DNA of 36,750 bases from UBA1049 sp964525815 (GTDB taxonomy: Bacteria > Bacillota > Clostridia > Oscillospirales > CAG-382): the NCBI GenBank assembly GCA_964525815.1, contig CAZGJQ010000009.1, positions 1 to 36,750 on the forward strand. The letters are read 5' to 3'. Position 1 is the stretch's first letter, and every line of letters starts with the position of its first letter. Made by a program: the position numbers and the translations under genes. The notes below the pieces were generated by a model. The model saw only the letters and a list, made by a program, of their open reading frames with translations, had not been told where the DNA came from and ran no database searches. Positions 1 through 8,225 of this stretch are shown one piece after another.

Positions 1-86
1 GGTAAATAAAACGAACCGGAAATGGCAAATAAAAATGCACCACCCAAGCAGGCCGCTGTTGTATCAAATGCTTTTTTCGTTTTTCC

Positions 87-114
87 TTGATAAATTTTTA
101 TCGTATGGTATAAT
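87..114 (+). promoter_or_regulatory. Sigma-A type promoter of the glycerophosphodiesterase gene
   Basis: TTGATA at 87-92 and TATAAT at 109-114 are separated by 16 bp, and a TG lies one base before the -10 (extended -10). Initiation would fall near 121, giving a leader of about 30 nt that contains the SD GGAAGG. Bases 1-86 hold nothing else I can support. Confidence 0.7.
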
Positions 115-149
115 AAGGTAAAAATTTTTATATGGAAGGTTGCACGCAG

Positions 150-2972
150 ATGAAAAAAATCGGTAATACGGCCAATAAAAATACAAGGCGGTGTTTCGCG
201 CTTGTTTTTACCTTTATTTTTGTTTTAACGATATTCTCCGGGTACCCGACTAAGGTCTCTGCAGAAACGGTAACGCTTAAAAATATCGAGCCGATTATAC
301 TCACAGATGCAGGAGATACGGTTGAATTAAGTGCCTACGCCGTGGAGTTCCCGGACGGTACGGTCTCAAGCAGTATCGAATGGAAGCACAACGGTTCCCC
401 CGTTACCTCCTTTGATGCGGAAAACGCCGGAGTATACACACTCGTGGCTAATTCGGGAGATAAAGCACAGAATGTATTCATTGTTGCGAAGAATGCGGGG
501 GACAGTGAGTATGTGCTTTATTTTAACGATTTCGATTCCGCAGACTCTATTAACGATTGGAAAAAAACAGGCGGCTCGGACAACACATATACGGTTTCGG
601 GCGGGAAGCTGCAGATAAACGGAGTGGGTTCCTCAAACCCCAGAATATATCTCCCCGAATGGCTGTCTGACATCGGAAACTACAGAATAGATGCGGTAGG
701 CACCCAAACAGATGCTACCGATGCTTCAAGATGGTTCTCGATTATATACAGGGCAAGGAACGTAACCACCACCGGTACCCCTTATTACCACATGGCGGTT
801 CGAAAAAACATGAGCACCCCCGGCACAAGCACCACCGGCGGAATCGAGTGTGTTTCCAACACGGGAACCTGGAACTACTACAAATCCACAGGATACTCGG
901 AAAACATCGACCCGTCAAAGGAATATACCTTCTCGGTGCTTGTAAAGGACAGCACTGTTCAGTATCAGGTCAACGGGGACACGGTCATTCACCTTGACGA
1001 GCTTCCCTCCATTGCAGACACGGATACAGGAGGAATCGGATTGCAGGCAAATTCCTCCAAGTTTATTTTGGATTCAATAAAAATAACCGTTTTGGAGGAA
1101 GCTCCGGAATACGAGGAGCCGGAAATCAAGCAAACCATGCAGTTTGTTTATGAACCCGAGTCCAATATTTACAACCCACCCACCAATGTAGCAATAATTG
1201 ACTCTGCCCAAGCGCTTTCCGGCTTGCAGGAGGGAATAAAGCCGTCAAACGCTCTTATGTATATTGACAAGAGCCTTAATGTAAACGATAAGGACGGCAA
1301 TAAGCTTGCCACCGCGGAGGAAGCGCTCGAACATCTACAAAGCAGTATTATTCCCGCTTTTTACGTTAATGATAACGAAACTGTGGACAACCTGATTACG
1401 CTTCTCAAGGAAAAGGACATAAAGGATGTGCTGATTGTCAGCGCGGATGAAGCAGTTGCAAAATACGCACGGGAGAAGTACTCAATCGCAAGGAATGCGG
1501 TTGACTTTTCGGCTTATACCGATACACCGACAAACGAGGATTTGCTCCGGATACGGGGGACGGTTACCGGAGCAAAGTCGCTCATTGCAATCCTTCCGCT
1601 CGAGTATGCGGTAACCGATTATGTGGATTACCTTCAGAGCCTCGGCATAACGGTATGGATAAAGAACGGCGATATAACCAACGATACCGAAATCGTTAAG
1701 ATGATAACCTCGGGAGCAAACGGACTTGTCACTAACGATTATAAACGGATAGCCGATTCTTTTACCACCCTTTTTCTGGAAAACACGCTTACAAGAACCC
1801 CTATTATAATAGGACACAGGGGAAACCCGTCACAGGCACCCGAGAACTCAATAAGCGGCTTCCTTAAGGCGATTGAGAACGGTGCGGATATTGTGGAAAC
1901 GGATATAAAAATTACAAAGGACGGACATATTGTGATTATGCACGACGATACCCTTACCCGCACCACCACATATACAGGAAGTGCTTCTGTTTCCCAGATG
2001 ACGCTTGAGGAGATTAAGCAGTACAAGCTCTGGGGAGCGAACAACCGATTCAAGGACGATTATCCGGACGAGGGGATTCCCACCCTTGAGGAGATGTTTA
2101 TTGCCTTACAGGACAGCGATGCGAAGATATTCCTGGAGATAAAAACAGGAGAGACCAGAATTATTCAGCCTACGGTTGAGCTTATAAGAGAATACGGATA
2201 TGAGGACAGGATTTTTGTAATCTGCTTTAACTCCGCACAGCTCGTCACGCTCAGGAATCTTATGCCGGATATGGGCACGGGGTTTTTGTGCATGAGCTTA
2301 ACAAGCACCTCGTCTCCCGAGCAGCTCCATGACCTGCTGTATCAGAATCTTCTGCTGGTTCAAGCCTGCGACTCTACATTGAACCCCAACTACGGCAACC
2401 TGACCAAGGACTTTCTTACCGCTCTCAGGCACAGAGGAATAACCTGCTGGCCATGGACATACTCCACGGGTATTTCCTCTGCCTTCAACAGCGTTTTCCT
2501 TTGGGGAGTCGACGGAATCACCACCGATGACGCCCAGTACTCCAAGAGCATGATAAAAAGGCTGGCAAGCTCGGACAGCAATATGAGCATTAGACCGGAT
2601 GAAACAGCCTCGGTTACCGTGGATAAGGTTACCTTCGGCGGTACGAGCACAAGCGTTTTGGAGGATAACAACACAAGCCTGCAGTTCCTTGAAGGCGAGG
2701 ATGTTATAGGCTATGAAAACGGCAAAATCACAGCAAAAAAAGAAGGCACCGCCTCCTTTGTCATAAGCTATAAGACCAGAACGGCAAGCGGCACCCCCTA
2801 TGTGCTTTATACACAGCCCTTTACCGTTACCGTAAAGGCAGATGAGGTATCCGATGAATCCGATGGGGTAATTGGAAGCGACTTCCCAACCCAGACAGTA
2901 ATCATTGTCGGAGCGGTACTGCTACTCATTATCGGAGCTGTGTTTATATTCACAAGAAAGAAAAGTAAATAG
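150..2972 (+). CDS. Surface-anchored multidomain glycerophosphodiester phosphodiesterase
   Basis: The product hydrolyses glycerophosphodiesters to glycerol-3-phosphate and an alcohol, probably outside the cell. I chose the ATG at 150 because GGAAGG (134-139) sits 10 nt upstream; an in-frame ATG at 132 has no SD. The 940 residues read as: a signal peptide (1-38, ending near KVSA), an Ig-like segment (about 45-104), a LamG/DUF1080-like beta-rich segment (about 121-318), a TIM-barrel-like half without the catalytic motif (about 340-545), a GDPD domain (about 553-805), a Big2-like segment (about 815-905), and a C-terminal membrane helix (about 915-937) followed by RKKSK. The GDPD domain carries GHRGNPSQAPENS, ETDIK and MHDDTLTRTT, that is the HR, E-D and H motifs of the family. 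Family GDPDs are often only 240-300 residues, so the accessory domains are extensive. The GDPD assignment is firm; the physiological substrate is not known. Confidence 0.93.
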   Translation: MKKIGNTANKNTRRCFALVFTFIFVLTIFSGYPTKVSAETVTLKNIEPIILTDAGDTVELSAYAVEFPDGTVSSSIEWKHNGSPVTSFDAENAGVYTLVANSGDKAQNVFIVAKNAGDSEYVLYFNDFDSADSINDWKKTGGSDNTYTVSGGKLQINGVGSSNPRIYLPEWLSDIGNYRIDAVGTQTDATDASRWFSIIYRARNVTTTGTPYYHMAVRKNMSTPGTSTTGGIECVSNTGTWNYYKSTGYSENIDPSKEYTFSVLVKDSTVQYQVNGDTVIHLDELPSIADTDTGGIGLQANSSKFILDSIKITVLEEAPEYEEPEIKQTMQFVYEPESNIYNPPTNVAIIDSAQALSGLQEGIKPSNALMYIDKSLNVNDKDGNKLATAEEALEHLQSSIIPAFYVNDNETVDNLITLLKEKDIKDVLIVSADEAVAKYAREKYSIARNAVDFSAYTDTPTNEDLLRIRGTVTGAKSLIAILPLEYAVTDYVDYLQSLGITVWIKNGDITNDTEIVKMITSGANGLVTNDYKRIADSFTTLFLENTLTRTPIIIGHRGNPSQAPENSISGFLKAIENGADIVETDIKITKDGHIVIMHDDTLTRTTTYTGSASVSQMTLEEIKQYKLWGANNRFKDDYPDEGIPTLEEMFIALQDSDAKIFLEIKTGETRIIQPTVELIREYGYEDRIFVICFNSAQLVTLRNLMPDMGTGFLCMSLTSTSSPEQLHDLLYQNLLLVQACDSTLNPNYGNLTKDFLTALRHRGITCWPWTYSTGISSAFNSVFLWGVDGITTDDAQYSKSMIKRLASSDSNMSIRPDETASVTVDKVTFGGTSTSVLEDNNTSLQFLEGEDVIGYENGKITAKKEGTASFVISYKTRTASGTPYVLYTQPFTVTVKADEVSDESDGVIGSDFPTQTVIIVGAVLLLIIGAVFIFTRKKSK

Positions 2973-2985
2973 TTGTTTTCGCAGT

Positions 2986-3020
2986 ACACCCCGATAGGAC
3001 AAAACCCTATCGGGGTGTTG
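2986..3020 (+). terminator. Intrinsic terminator between convergent genes
   Basis: A perfect 13-bp inverted repeat, ACACCCCGATAGG (2986-2998) and CCTATCGGGGTGT (3006-3018), encloses a 7-nt loop. A T-rich but interrupted tail follows on the plus strand. It lies 13 bp after the glycerophosphodiesterase stop and 15 bp before the stop of the convergent gene, so it may serve both strands, though the minus-strand tail is not T-rich. Confidence 0.8.
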
Positions 3021-3032
3021 GTTTAACTTATT

Positions 3033-4829
3033 TCAATACAATACTTCATCGAATTTTTCTTCTAATATCATACAATCGGGGTTCACTTGCATAAAATCAT
3101 TTATTTGTTCTTCACATATTTGGGTATTCCAAATATATAAATATCTTAAATTTGATATTTTATATAGTGATGATATATCATTTATTTTATTACCTTGAAG
3201 AAAAAGATGATATAAGTTAACACAGTTACTTAATGCATCAATATCTGTAATATTGTTTTGACTAATATCCAGAGTTTTTAATAAAACACATCCGGATAGC
3301 GGAGTTAAATCACTAATAATGTTTTCTCTTACATACAGATATTGTATTTTACAATCCGTTAATGGAGAAATATCTTTTATTTGGTTGTTACCTGCTTCAA
3401 GCAATAACAAGCTTTCACTAGTGCTTAATGGCGTTAAATCCCTTATTCTGTTGTTTTCTACCCATAAATGCGAAAGGTTTTTTAAACCTTCTAGATGAGT
3501 TATATCCTTTATTTTGTTGTTATCCAGGTTAAGCGATGTTAAATTAAGCAAACCAGATACTGCATTTATATATCTTATATCGTTATTGTCCAGACTTAAA
3601 TAGGTCAGATTTGTCATTCCCGATAAAAAGCTTATATCGTTCAATCCTGTATTTATCATCCTTAAATCCTCAAGCTTGGCAAGCTTTTTTATCGGTTTCG
3701 GATTTATAATTTCAACATCTTTAATTAACAATGACTTTAATTCGGTCAACTCTGCAATAACGCCTATATCGTAGGTAGTACATCCGACTATTACAAGATG
3801 CTCAAGTTTTTTGCAATAAATAAGAGGCTCTAAATCATTCAACTCTTCTGAATGAATCCACATATCTTTAACATTAGGGAAATATATAAGATCAGCAAGA
3901 CTCCTTGCCTTTAAATTAACCCAATAATCGCCAAGAAATATCATATTATAAACATCGCTTTTATATATATCTCCGTCTGGCTTTCGTGCCTCCATCCGAA
4001 CTAACTTCTCGATTTCATCATCTGTTAACACAACTATCCCATCTTCAAAAACGGTAACTGTACAGCTGTCGTATATACTCTCATCCTCCTCGGACCAAAC
4101 GGTTATTACAGCCGTTCCTTCCGATATTCCGGTGGCAACACCGTTCTCAACAATAACTACCGAGGTATTGTCAGACAACCAAATCAGATTAGTTTGATAA
4201 TTGTGTGGAGTCACATAATAATACATTCTTACACTATTACCTATTGCTACATATGTGTCACTATAAATTGTGATGTTTTGTATGTTTATTTTCTCCTTAC
4301 TTATATTGACTTTAATCCTCGAATCATTTTTAACGCTTTTACCTCCCGAAATGCTTTGAAAGCATACTGTTCCGCTTTGAGCGGATTCATGATAAACTTC
4401 TTCAATAAAATATTTAATACCGATCTCGTCAAGCAGAGACACCGCATCCTCCCTGCTCATACCAATTAAGTCGGGAACTGTAACCATAACCGATCCGAGG
4501 CTTACCTTGATGATTATTTCGCTCCCTCTCTCTGCCACAGCACCAAATTCGAGCGACTGAGAAATCACCTTGTCCTTCTCAACGGTATCATCATGCACAT
4601 AGTTAACCGATACCGAAAAAAACTCCTCAAGAACTGTTTTTGCTTCTCCCTCCGTATATTCCCTAACATCCGGTACCGTCAATAACAGCTCTTCGCTTAT
4701 AATGCTGTCATTATCCTCTGAGCCGGTTTTATTACCGCTAAGCAATCCGCTCAGAAGCAAGGTTGCGAGAATTACAGCCGGAACAGCAACTATGATTATT
4801 ATTTGCCCGATGCTCGGTCTCCTGCGCAT
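3033..4829 (-). CDS. Membrane-anchored PASTA-PASTA-Big2-leucine-rich-repeat protein
   Basis: The product is probably anchored in the cytoplasmic membrane with its domains outside. A short basic N-terminus (MRRRPSIGQ) precedes a membrane helix (about 8-31). Then come two PASTA-like repeats (about 36-106 and 108-180, each opening with VPD and ending in an IIIKVSLG-like strand), a Big2-like domain (about 182-263, with GVATGISEGTAVITV) and about ten 21-22-residue leucine-rich repeats of LxxLxLxxNxIxDI type (about 320-580). I prefer the ATG at 4829, which has GGGG 9 nt upstream; ATGs at 4844 and 4856 are in frame without a clear SD. PASTA domains usually bind muropeptides on Ser/Thr kinases or PBPs; here no kinase or transpeptidase is attached. 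The LRR half is visibly richer in A and T than the PASTA half, which suggests a patchwork origin. The ligand is unknown. Confidence 0.85.
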   Translation of the reverse strand: MRRRPSIGQIIIIVAVPAVILATLLLSGLLSGNKTGSEDNDSIISEELLLTVPDVREYTEGEAKTVLEEFFSVSVNYVHDDTVEKDKVISQSLEFGAVAERGSEIIIKVSLGSVMVTVPDLIGMSREDAVSLLDEIGIKYFIEEVYHESAQSGTVCFQSISGGKSVKNDSRIKVNISKEKINIQNITIYSDTYVAIGNSVRMYYYVTPHNYQTNLIWLSDNTSVVIVENGVATGISEGTAVITVWSEEDESIYDSCTVTVFEDGIVVLTDDEIEKLVRMEARKPDGDIYKSDVYNMIFLGDYWVNLKARSLADLIYFPNVKDMWIHSEELNDLEPLIYCKKLEHLVIVGCTTYDIGVIAELTELKSLLIKDVEIINPKPIKKLAKLEDLRMINTGLNDISFLSGMTNLTYLSLDNNDIRYINAVSGLLNLTSLNLDNNKIKDITHLEGLKNLSHLWVENNRIRDLTPLSTSESLLLLEAGNNQIKDISPLTDCKIQYLYVRENIISDLTPLSGCVLLKTLDISQNNITDIDALSNCVNLYHLFLQGNKINDISSLYKISNLRYLYIWNTQICEEQINDFMQVNPDCMILEEKFDEVLY

Positions 4830-4896
4830 ACAAATCAACCCCATTTTATTATTCATAATAATAATGGTGTTTTTTTCTGTTTTTGTTTCATAGGCT

Positions 4897-4930
4897 TAAA
4901 AAAAGAATGCAGACATTTGACAGCATTCTT
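4897..4930 (-). terminator. Intrinsic terminator of the DUF2007 gene
   Basis: On the minus strand AAGAATGC (4930-4923) pairs perfectly with GCATTCTT (4910-4903) across a 12-nt loop, and a run of Ts follows directly. It is 15 bp after the DUF2007 stop, so that gene appears to be a single-gene unit with its own promoter at 5338-5366. Confidence 0.85.
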
Positions 4931-4944
4931 CCTTTTGTGCTTTT

Positions 4945-5229
4945 TTATTCCTCTTCTGCGTCCTCGTCCTCATTTAATACCTCGGAGCCGCCTGCCGACA
5001 TTGTATATGCCTCAAGGAGCTCCGCCGCCTCATCCAAACGCTCCGCCTCAACATAAAAGTCCACCCCGGAAATAGAAAATCCCATTATTATTTCCGTAAC
5101 CCCGCCTGTTTCCTTTTTCTTCTTCAAATACGGAATGCTGTTTTGGCGCAAAATACTCTCAAAGGTATGCTCCTCCATATAATTAACAGCCGTAACTAAA
5201 AGCTCTATGTCCTTATTCTCTTTTTTCAT
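4945..5229 (-). CDS. DUF2007-type putative signal-transducing protein
   Basis: This small acidic cytosolic protein (94 residues from the ATG at 5229) matches the DUF2007 pattern: a ferredoxin-like fold of about 70 residues with VNYMEEHTFESILRQNSIPY near the N-terminus and VDFYVEAERLDEAAELLEA near the C-terminus, then an acidic tail (NEDEDAEEE). The family is small, widespread and without a proven biochemical role; PII-like signalling has been suggested from fold. The start is uncertain: ATGs at 5229, 5241 and 5262 are in frame, and the nearest purine-rich site (GAGAGAAAGG) suits none ideally. It has its own promoter and terminator. Confidence 0.72.
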   Translation of the reverse strand: MKKENKDIELLVTAVNYMEEHTFESILRQNSIPYLKKKKETGGVTEIIMGFSISGVDFYVEAERLDEAAELLEAYTMSAGGSEVLNEDEDAEEE

Positions 5230-5337
5230 TATTATAACCATGCCTTTCTCTCGGTTGTACATAGCATATGTGATTTACCCTTAAATCCTGCACTCCTTTT
5301 TATCTACGTCTTGCTGGGGAGAATTTGTTTCGGTATT

Positions 5338-5366
5338 ATTATAGCATTTTATACATAGCTTTTCAA
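5338..5366 (-). promoter_or_regulatory. Sigma-A type promoter of the DUF2007 gene
   Basis: Read on the minus strand, TTGAAA (5366-5361) and TATAAT (5343-5338) are separated by exactly 17 bp. Initiation would fall near 5331, giving a leader of about 100 nt. It diverges from the consensus promoter at 5427-5455. Confidence 0.75.
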
Positions 5367-5426
5367 GGTTTAATTTGCCGCTATAATGTATTCTTGTGAT
5401 TTTTAAAAATATTTTTTAGAACTCTA

Positions 5427-5455
5427 TTGACAATCACATGACAGCGTGTTATAAT
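5427..5455 (+). promoter_or_regulatory. Consensus sigma-A promoter of the DUF1836-NfeD-flotillin operon
   Basis: TTGACA (5427-5432) and TATAAT (5450-5455) match both consensus hexamers exactly with a 17-bp spacer. The start codon lies about 28 nt after the expected initiation point. Such a full match suggests strong constitutive expression unless repressed. Confidence 0.88.
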
Positions 5456-5489
5456 GAGTCGAACTCTTAAGAAAGGAAGGCGATGACTT

Positions 5490-6074
5490 TTGAACGCAGG
5501 AATTAAAAACAATATGATTCCGGGGACTGTTCTTGAAAAAAAGGCCATGGGTGATGCTACAGGAATTGTGTTTCTGAATAAAATCTTCTATATCACTGAC
5601 GGTATAATGCTGTCTCAGGTTAAGGAGATAGCAGGCACAAACGGCTCCACGCTTCAGAACTGGGTTAAGCGAGGCTGGATATGCAAGCCCACCAACAAAC
5701 GCTATTCCAAGGATCAGCTGGCCCGCATTCTGATTATCAACATGCTGCGCAAAAACACTCCGCTGGAGCGTATCGATTTTTTGCTGAGGCACATCAACGG
5801 AAACCCAAACAGCAGGGACGACGATATTATACCCGAGTCCGTTCTATATGATTACATCGCACGCATTATTGACAAAATGGCGGAATGCAGCGATGATGAT
5901 GCGAGCCTTGCGGTCGGTTCTCTTAAAAAGCACATTCAGGATTGCACCGCCGATTATAACGAGCCGATAACAGGCGCCGCAAAAAGATTACGGAAGGCAC
6001 TTGAGATTATTGTTTTGTCCTATTACTCGACCTTAATCACAACTTACACCGAAGAATTGTTCGAAAAACTATAA
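5490..6074 (+). CDS. DUF1836 family DNA-binding protein (MerR-like helix-turn-helix)
   Basis: This is probably a cytosolic transcription factor. After about 40 residues a helix-turn-helix reads MLSQVKEIAGTNGSTLQNWV, followed by the wing-like KRGWICKPTNKRYSKDQLAR and then RIDFLL, the pattern I associate with DUF1836. The C-terminal half is helical and probably mediates dimers or ligand binding. The start is a TTG at 5490: GGAAGG ends 9 nt before it, whereas the ATG at 5483 opens only a 3-codon frame that overlaps the TTG. The gene is first in an operon with the NfeD-like gene (15-bp gap) and flotillin. Regulation of its own operon is a guess from position only. Confidence 0.8.
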   Translation: MNAGIKNNMIPGTVLEKKAMGDATGIVFLNKIFYITDGIMLSQVKEIAGTNGSTLQNWVKRGWICKPTNKRYSKDQLARILIINMLRKNTPLERIDFLLRHINGNPNSRDDDIIPESVLYDYIARIIDKMAECSDDDASLAVGSLKKHIQDCTADYNEPITGAAKRLRKALEIIVLSYYSTLITTYTEELFEKL

Positions 6075-6089
6075 GGGGAGGGATGAAGA

Positions 6090-6668
6090 GTGATTCAATG
6101 GTTTAACCAGCTTAACGAGCTGCAACAGATATTTGCCTTTATTGCCGTTCCTTCCACACTGATACTGGTGCTGCAAACAATACTGCTTTTATTCGGTATC
6201 GGAGACGGAGACGCAGATATCGACGGGGACGGAATCATCGACAGTATCGGGGGCGACGGACTGGCCTTGTTCTCCATCAGAGGAATCATGGCGTTTCTTT
6301 GTATCGGAGGCTGGAGCGGTATAGCTCTTGCCGGAACCAATATGAACAGCGTTCTGGTCATTATGCTTGCAACCCTCTGCGGGTTTGCCGCTTTATTCGG
6401 AATGGCGGTATTGATGAGGCTTATGCTTTCGCTTCAATCCTCCGGTAATATTAATTTAGCCAATGCGATCGGCAAGGCGGGTACTGTATATATTCCCATC
6501 CCTCCCGCCGGAAAGGGACGAGGCAAAATAAATGTTATCGTCCAGGGCAAATATACCGAAGTAAGCGCCATTTCAAACGAGACCGATATCCTTAAGACAG
6601 GGGAGACGGTTCGGGTGGTCTCAACCGACGAAACCGGGCTTGTCGTGGTCGAAAGAATTAAGAGCTAA
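6090..6668 (+). CDS. NfeD-like membrane protein (YuaF type)
   Basis: The protein has three hydrophobic segments (about residues 14-36, 61-81 and 88-112) and a C-terminal soluble beta-barrel of OB-fold type (about 125-192, with GKAGTVYIPIPPAG, KYTEVSAIS and GETVRVVS). That is the layout of NfeD proteins that partner flotillins, such as YuaF beside YuaG in Bacillus. Between the first two membrane segments lies an aspartate/glycine-rich loop (DGDADIDGDGIIDSIGGDG) resembling repeated calcium-binding DxDxDG loops. The start is a GTG at 6090 with GGGGAGGG 7 nt upstream. It is 29 bp ahead of the flotillin gene, which supports a joint role at the membrane. Confidence 0.88.
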   Translation: MIQWFNQLNELQQIFAFIAVPSTLILVLQTILLLFGIGDGDADIDGDGIIDSIGGDGLALFSIRGIMAFLCIGGWSGIALAGTNMNSVLVIMLATLCGFAALFGMAVLMRLMLSLQSSGNINLANAIGKAGTVYIPIPPAGKGRGKINVIVQGKYTEVSAISNETDILKTGETVRVVSTDETGLVVVERIKS

Positions 6669-6697
6669 CCAAAAATAAATAAAAAAAGGAGAGAATT

Positions 6698-8098
6698 ATG
6701 GAAAATTCTAACATTCTTATGCTGATTATCGTAGCGGCTGTGTTGTTGTTTACCTTCATCATTATATTGTTGTCAAGGTACAAGAAATGCCCCTCAGACA
6801 AAATACTTGTCATCTACGGTAAGCTAAGAAACAACAACGACGGCACACCGAGAAGTGCCAAATGTATCCACGGCGGAGCCTCCTTCATATGGCCGGTAGT
6901 TCAAGCCTATGAATTCCTGGATTTGACACCTATGTCCATCAGTGTCGATCTCAAGAGCGCTCTTTCCCGTCAAAATATCCGTATCGATGTACCCTCCCGC
7001 TTTACGGTAGGTATATCCACCGAGGACGGAGTTATGCAAAACGCCGCAGAGCGTCTGCTCGGACTTAGGCTGGAGGAAATCCAAAAGCTTGCCGAGGATA
7101 TCATATTCGGACAGCTGCGTCTTGTAATCGCAACCATGGATATTGAGGAAATCAACACCGACCGTGACAAATTCCTCGATGCCGTATCCGGCAACGTGGA
7201 AACCGAGCTTAAAAAGATCGGTCTGCGTCTGATAAACGTTAACGTTACCGACATAAACGACGAGAGCGGTTACATCGTTGCTCTGGGACGAGAGGCTGCG
7301 TCAAAGGCGATTAACGATGCCAAGGTTTCGGTTGCTCAGGCAGACCGTGCCGGCGCTATCGGCTCGGCAAATGCGGAGCGTGAGCAGAGAATCAACGTCG
7401 CAATGGCAAACTCCGAGGCGGTCAAGGGTGAAAACGAGGCAAGAGTAAAGGTTGCCGACTCTGATTCAACCCGCCGTGAGCGTGAGGCGGAGGCTCTTAA
7501 GCGTGCTACCGCAACCGAGAATATTCAGGCTGCGAAGGCACTTGAGGAATCCTATGCGGCGCAGAGAGAAGCCGAGGTTGCTCGTGCGTCTCTTGAAAAA
7601 GCAAAGCAGGAAGCCGATGTTATAGTAAAATCCCAAATCGAGAAGCAGCAGCTTGAGATTCAGGCAGAGGCCGATGCGGAGCAGACCAGAAGGCGTGCAC
7701 GAGGCGAAGCGGACGCTATCCTTATGAAGATGGAAGCGGAAGCAAAGGGTATGCGCGAGATACTGTCCAAGCAGGCGGAGGGCTTCTCCCGTATGGTGGA
7801 GGCTGCGGGCGGTCAGTCAAACGATGCCATCAGGCTCTTGATTGCCGACAAGCTGGAGGATCTGGTAAAGATTCAGGTGGAAGCTATCAAGAACATCAAG
7901 ATAGACAAGGTAACCGTCTGGGACTCCAATGCGAACTCATCTGCGGACGGAAAAACCGCCACTGCGGGCTTTTTATCCGGATTGATGAAGAGCATACCAC
8001 CTATGAACGATGTCTTCAACATGGCGGGAATGAAGCTTCCGGAATATCTCGGAACCGACAACCCCGTTACCCCAAACACACCACCTTCATCCAAATAA
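6698..8098 (+). CDS. floT: Flotillin (SPFH/band-7 membrane scaffold protein)
   Basis: Flotillins oligomerise at the inner face of the membrane, organise ordered microdomains and affect protein secretion, wall synthesis and membrane fluidity. The 466-residue product has an N-terminal membrane helix (about 5-27), an SPFH domain (about 30-195, with PSDKILVIYG and DVPSRFTVGI) and a long Ala/Glu/Arg-rich coiled coil (about 205-350, with many EAE and REAE repeats). The C-terminal region (about 350-466) ends in a Pro/Ser tail. Length and order fit B. subtilis FloT/YuaG. An AAAAAGGAGA SD lies before the ATG. It is the last gene of the operon and ends at the terminator 8112-8147. Confidence 0.95.
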   Translation: MENSNILMLIIVAAVLLFTFIIILLSRYKKCPSDKILVIYGKLRNNNDGTPRSAKCIHGGASFIWPVVQAYEFLDLTPMSISVDLKSALSRQNIRIDVPSRFTVGISTEDGVMQNAAERLLGLRLEEIQKLAEDIIFGQLRLVIATMDIEEINTDRDKFLDAVSGNVETELKKIGLRLINVNVTDINDESGYIVALGREAASKAINDAKVSVAQADRAGAIGSANAEREQRINVAMANSEAVKGENEARVKVADSDSTRREREAEALKRATATENIQAAKALEESYAAQREAEVARASLEKAKQEADVIVKSQIEKQQLEIQAEADAEQTRRRARGEADAILMKMEAEAKGMREILSKQAEGFSRMVEAAGGQSNDAIRLLIADKLEDLVKIQVEAIKNIKIDKVTVWDSNANSSADGKTATAGFLSGLMKSIPPMNDVFNMAGMKLPEYLGTDNPVTPNTPPSSK

Positions 8099-8111
8099 GA
8101 ACATTTAAATT

Positions 8112-8147
8112 AAGCAAGACTGCATTAAGAGCGGTCTTGCTTTTTTT
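8112..8147 (+). terminator. Intrinsic terminator of the flotillin operon
   Basis: AAGCAAGAC (8112-8120) and GTCTTGCTT (8134-8142) form a perfect 9-bp stem, and seven Ts (8141-8147) overlap its base. It begins 13 bp after the flotillin stop. Confidence 0.93.
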
Positions 8148-8176
8148 GTGGCACTATATGGAATTAAGCTGATAAG

Positions 8177-8190
8177 TATGATATAATACA
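8177..8190 (+). promoter_or_regulatory. Extended -10 promoter of the chromate-transporter pair
   Basis: TATGATATAATACA contains TATAAT (8182-8187) preceded by a TGA extended -10 motif. No good -35 hexamer is present at the right distance, which is common for extended -10 promoters. It lies 38 bp before the TTG start. The same 14 bases recur at 28706-28719. Confidence 0.6.
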
Positions 8191-8225
8191 CATGTAAAAA
8201 ATTAAACCGAACAAGGATGTAACAA

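Noticed and set aside
1..100. Open minus-strand frame at the left edge with a hydrophobic stretch (AACLGGAFLFAISGSF)
   Set aside because: It has no start codon in the window and runs through the plus-strand promoter; too short to support.
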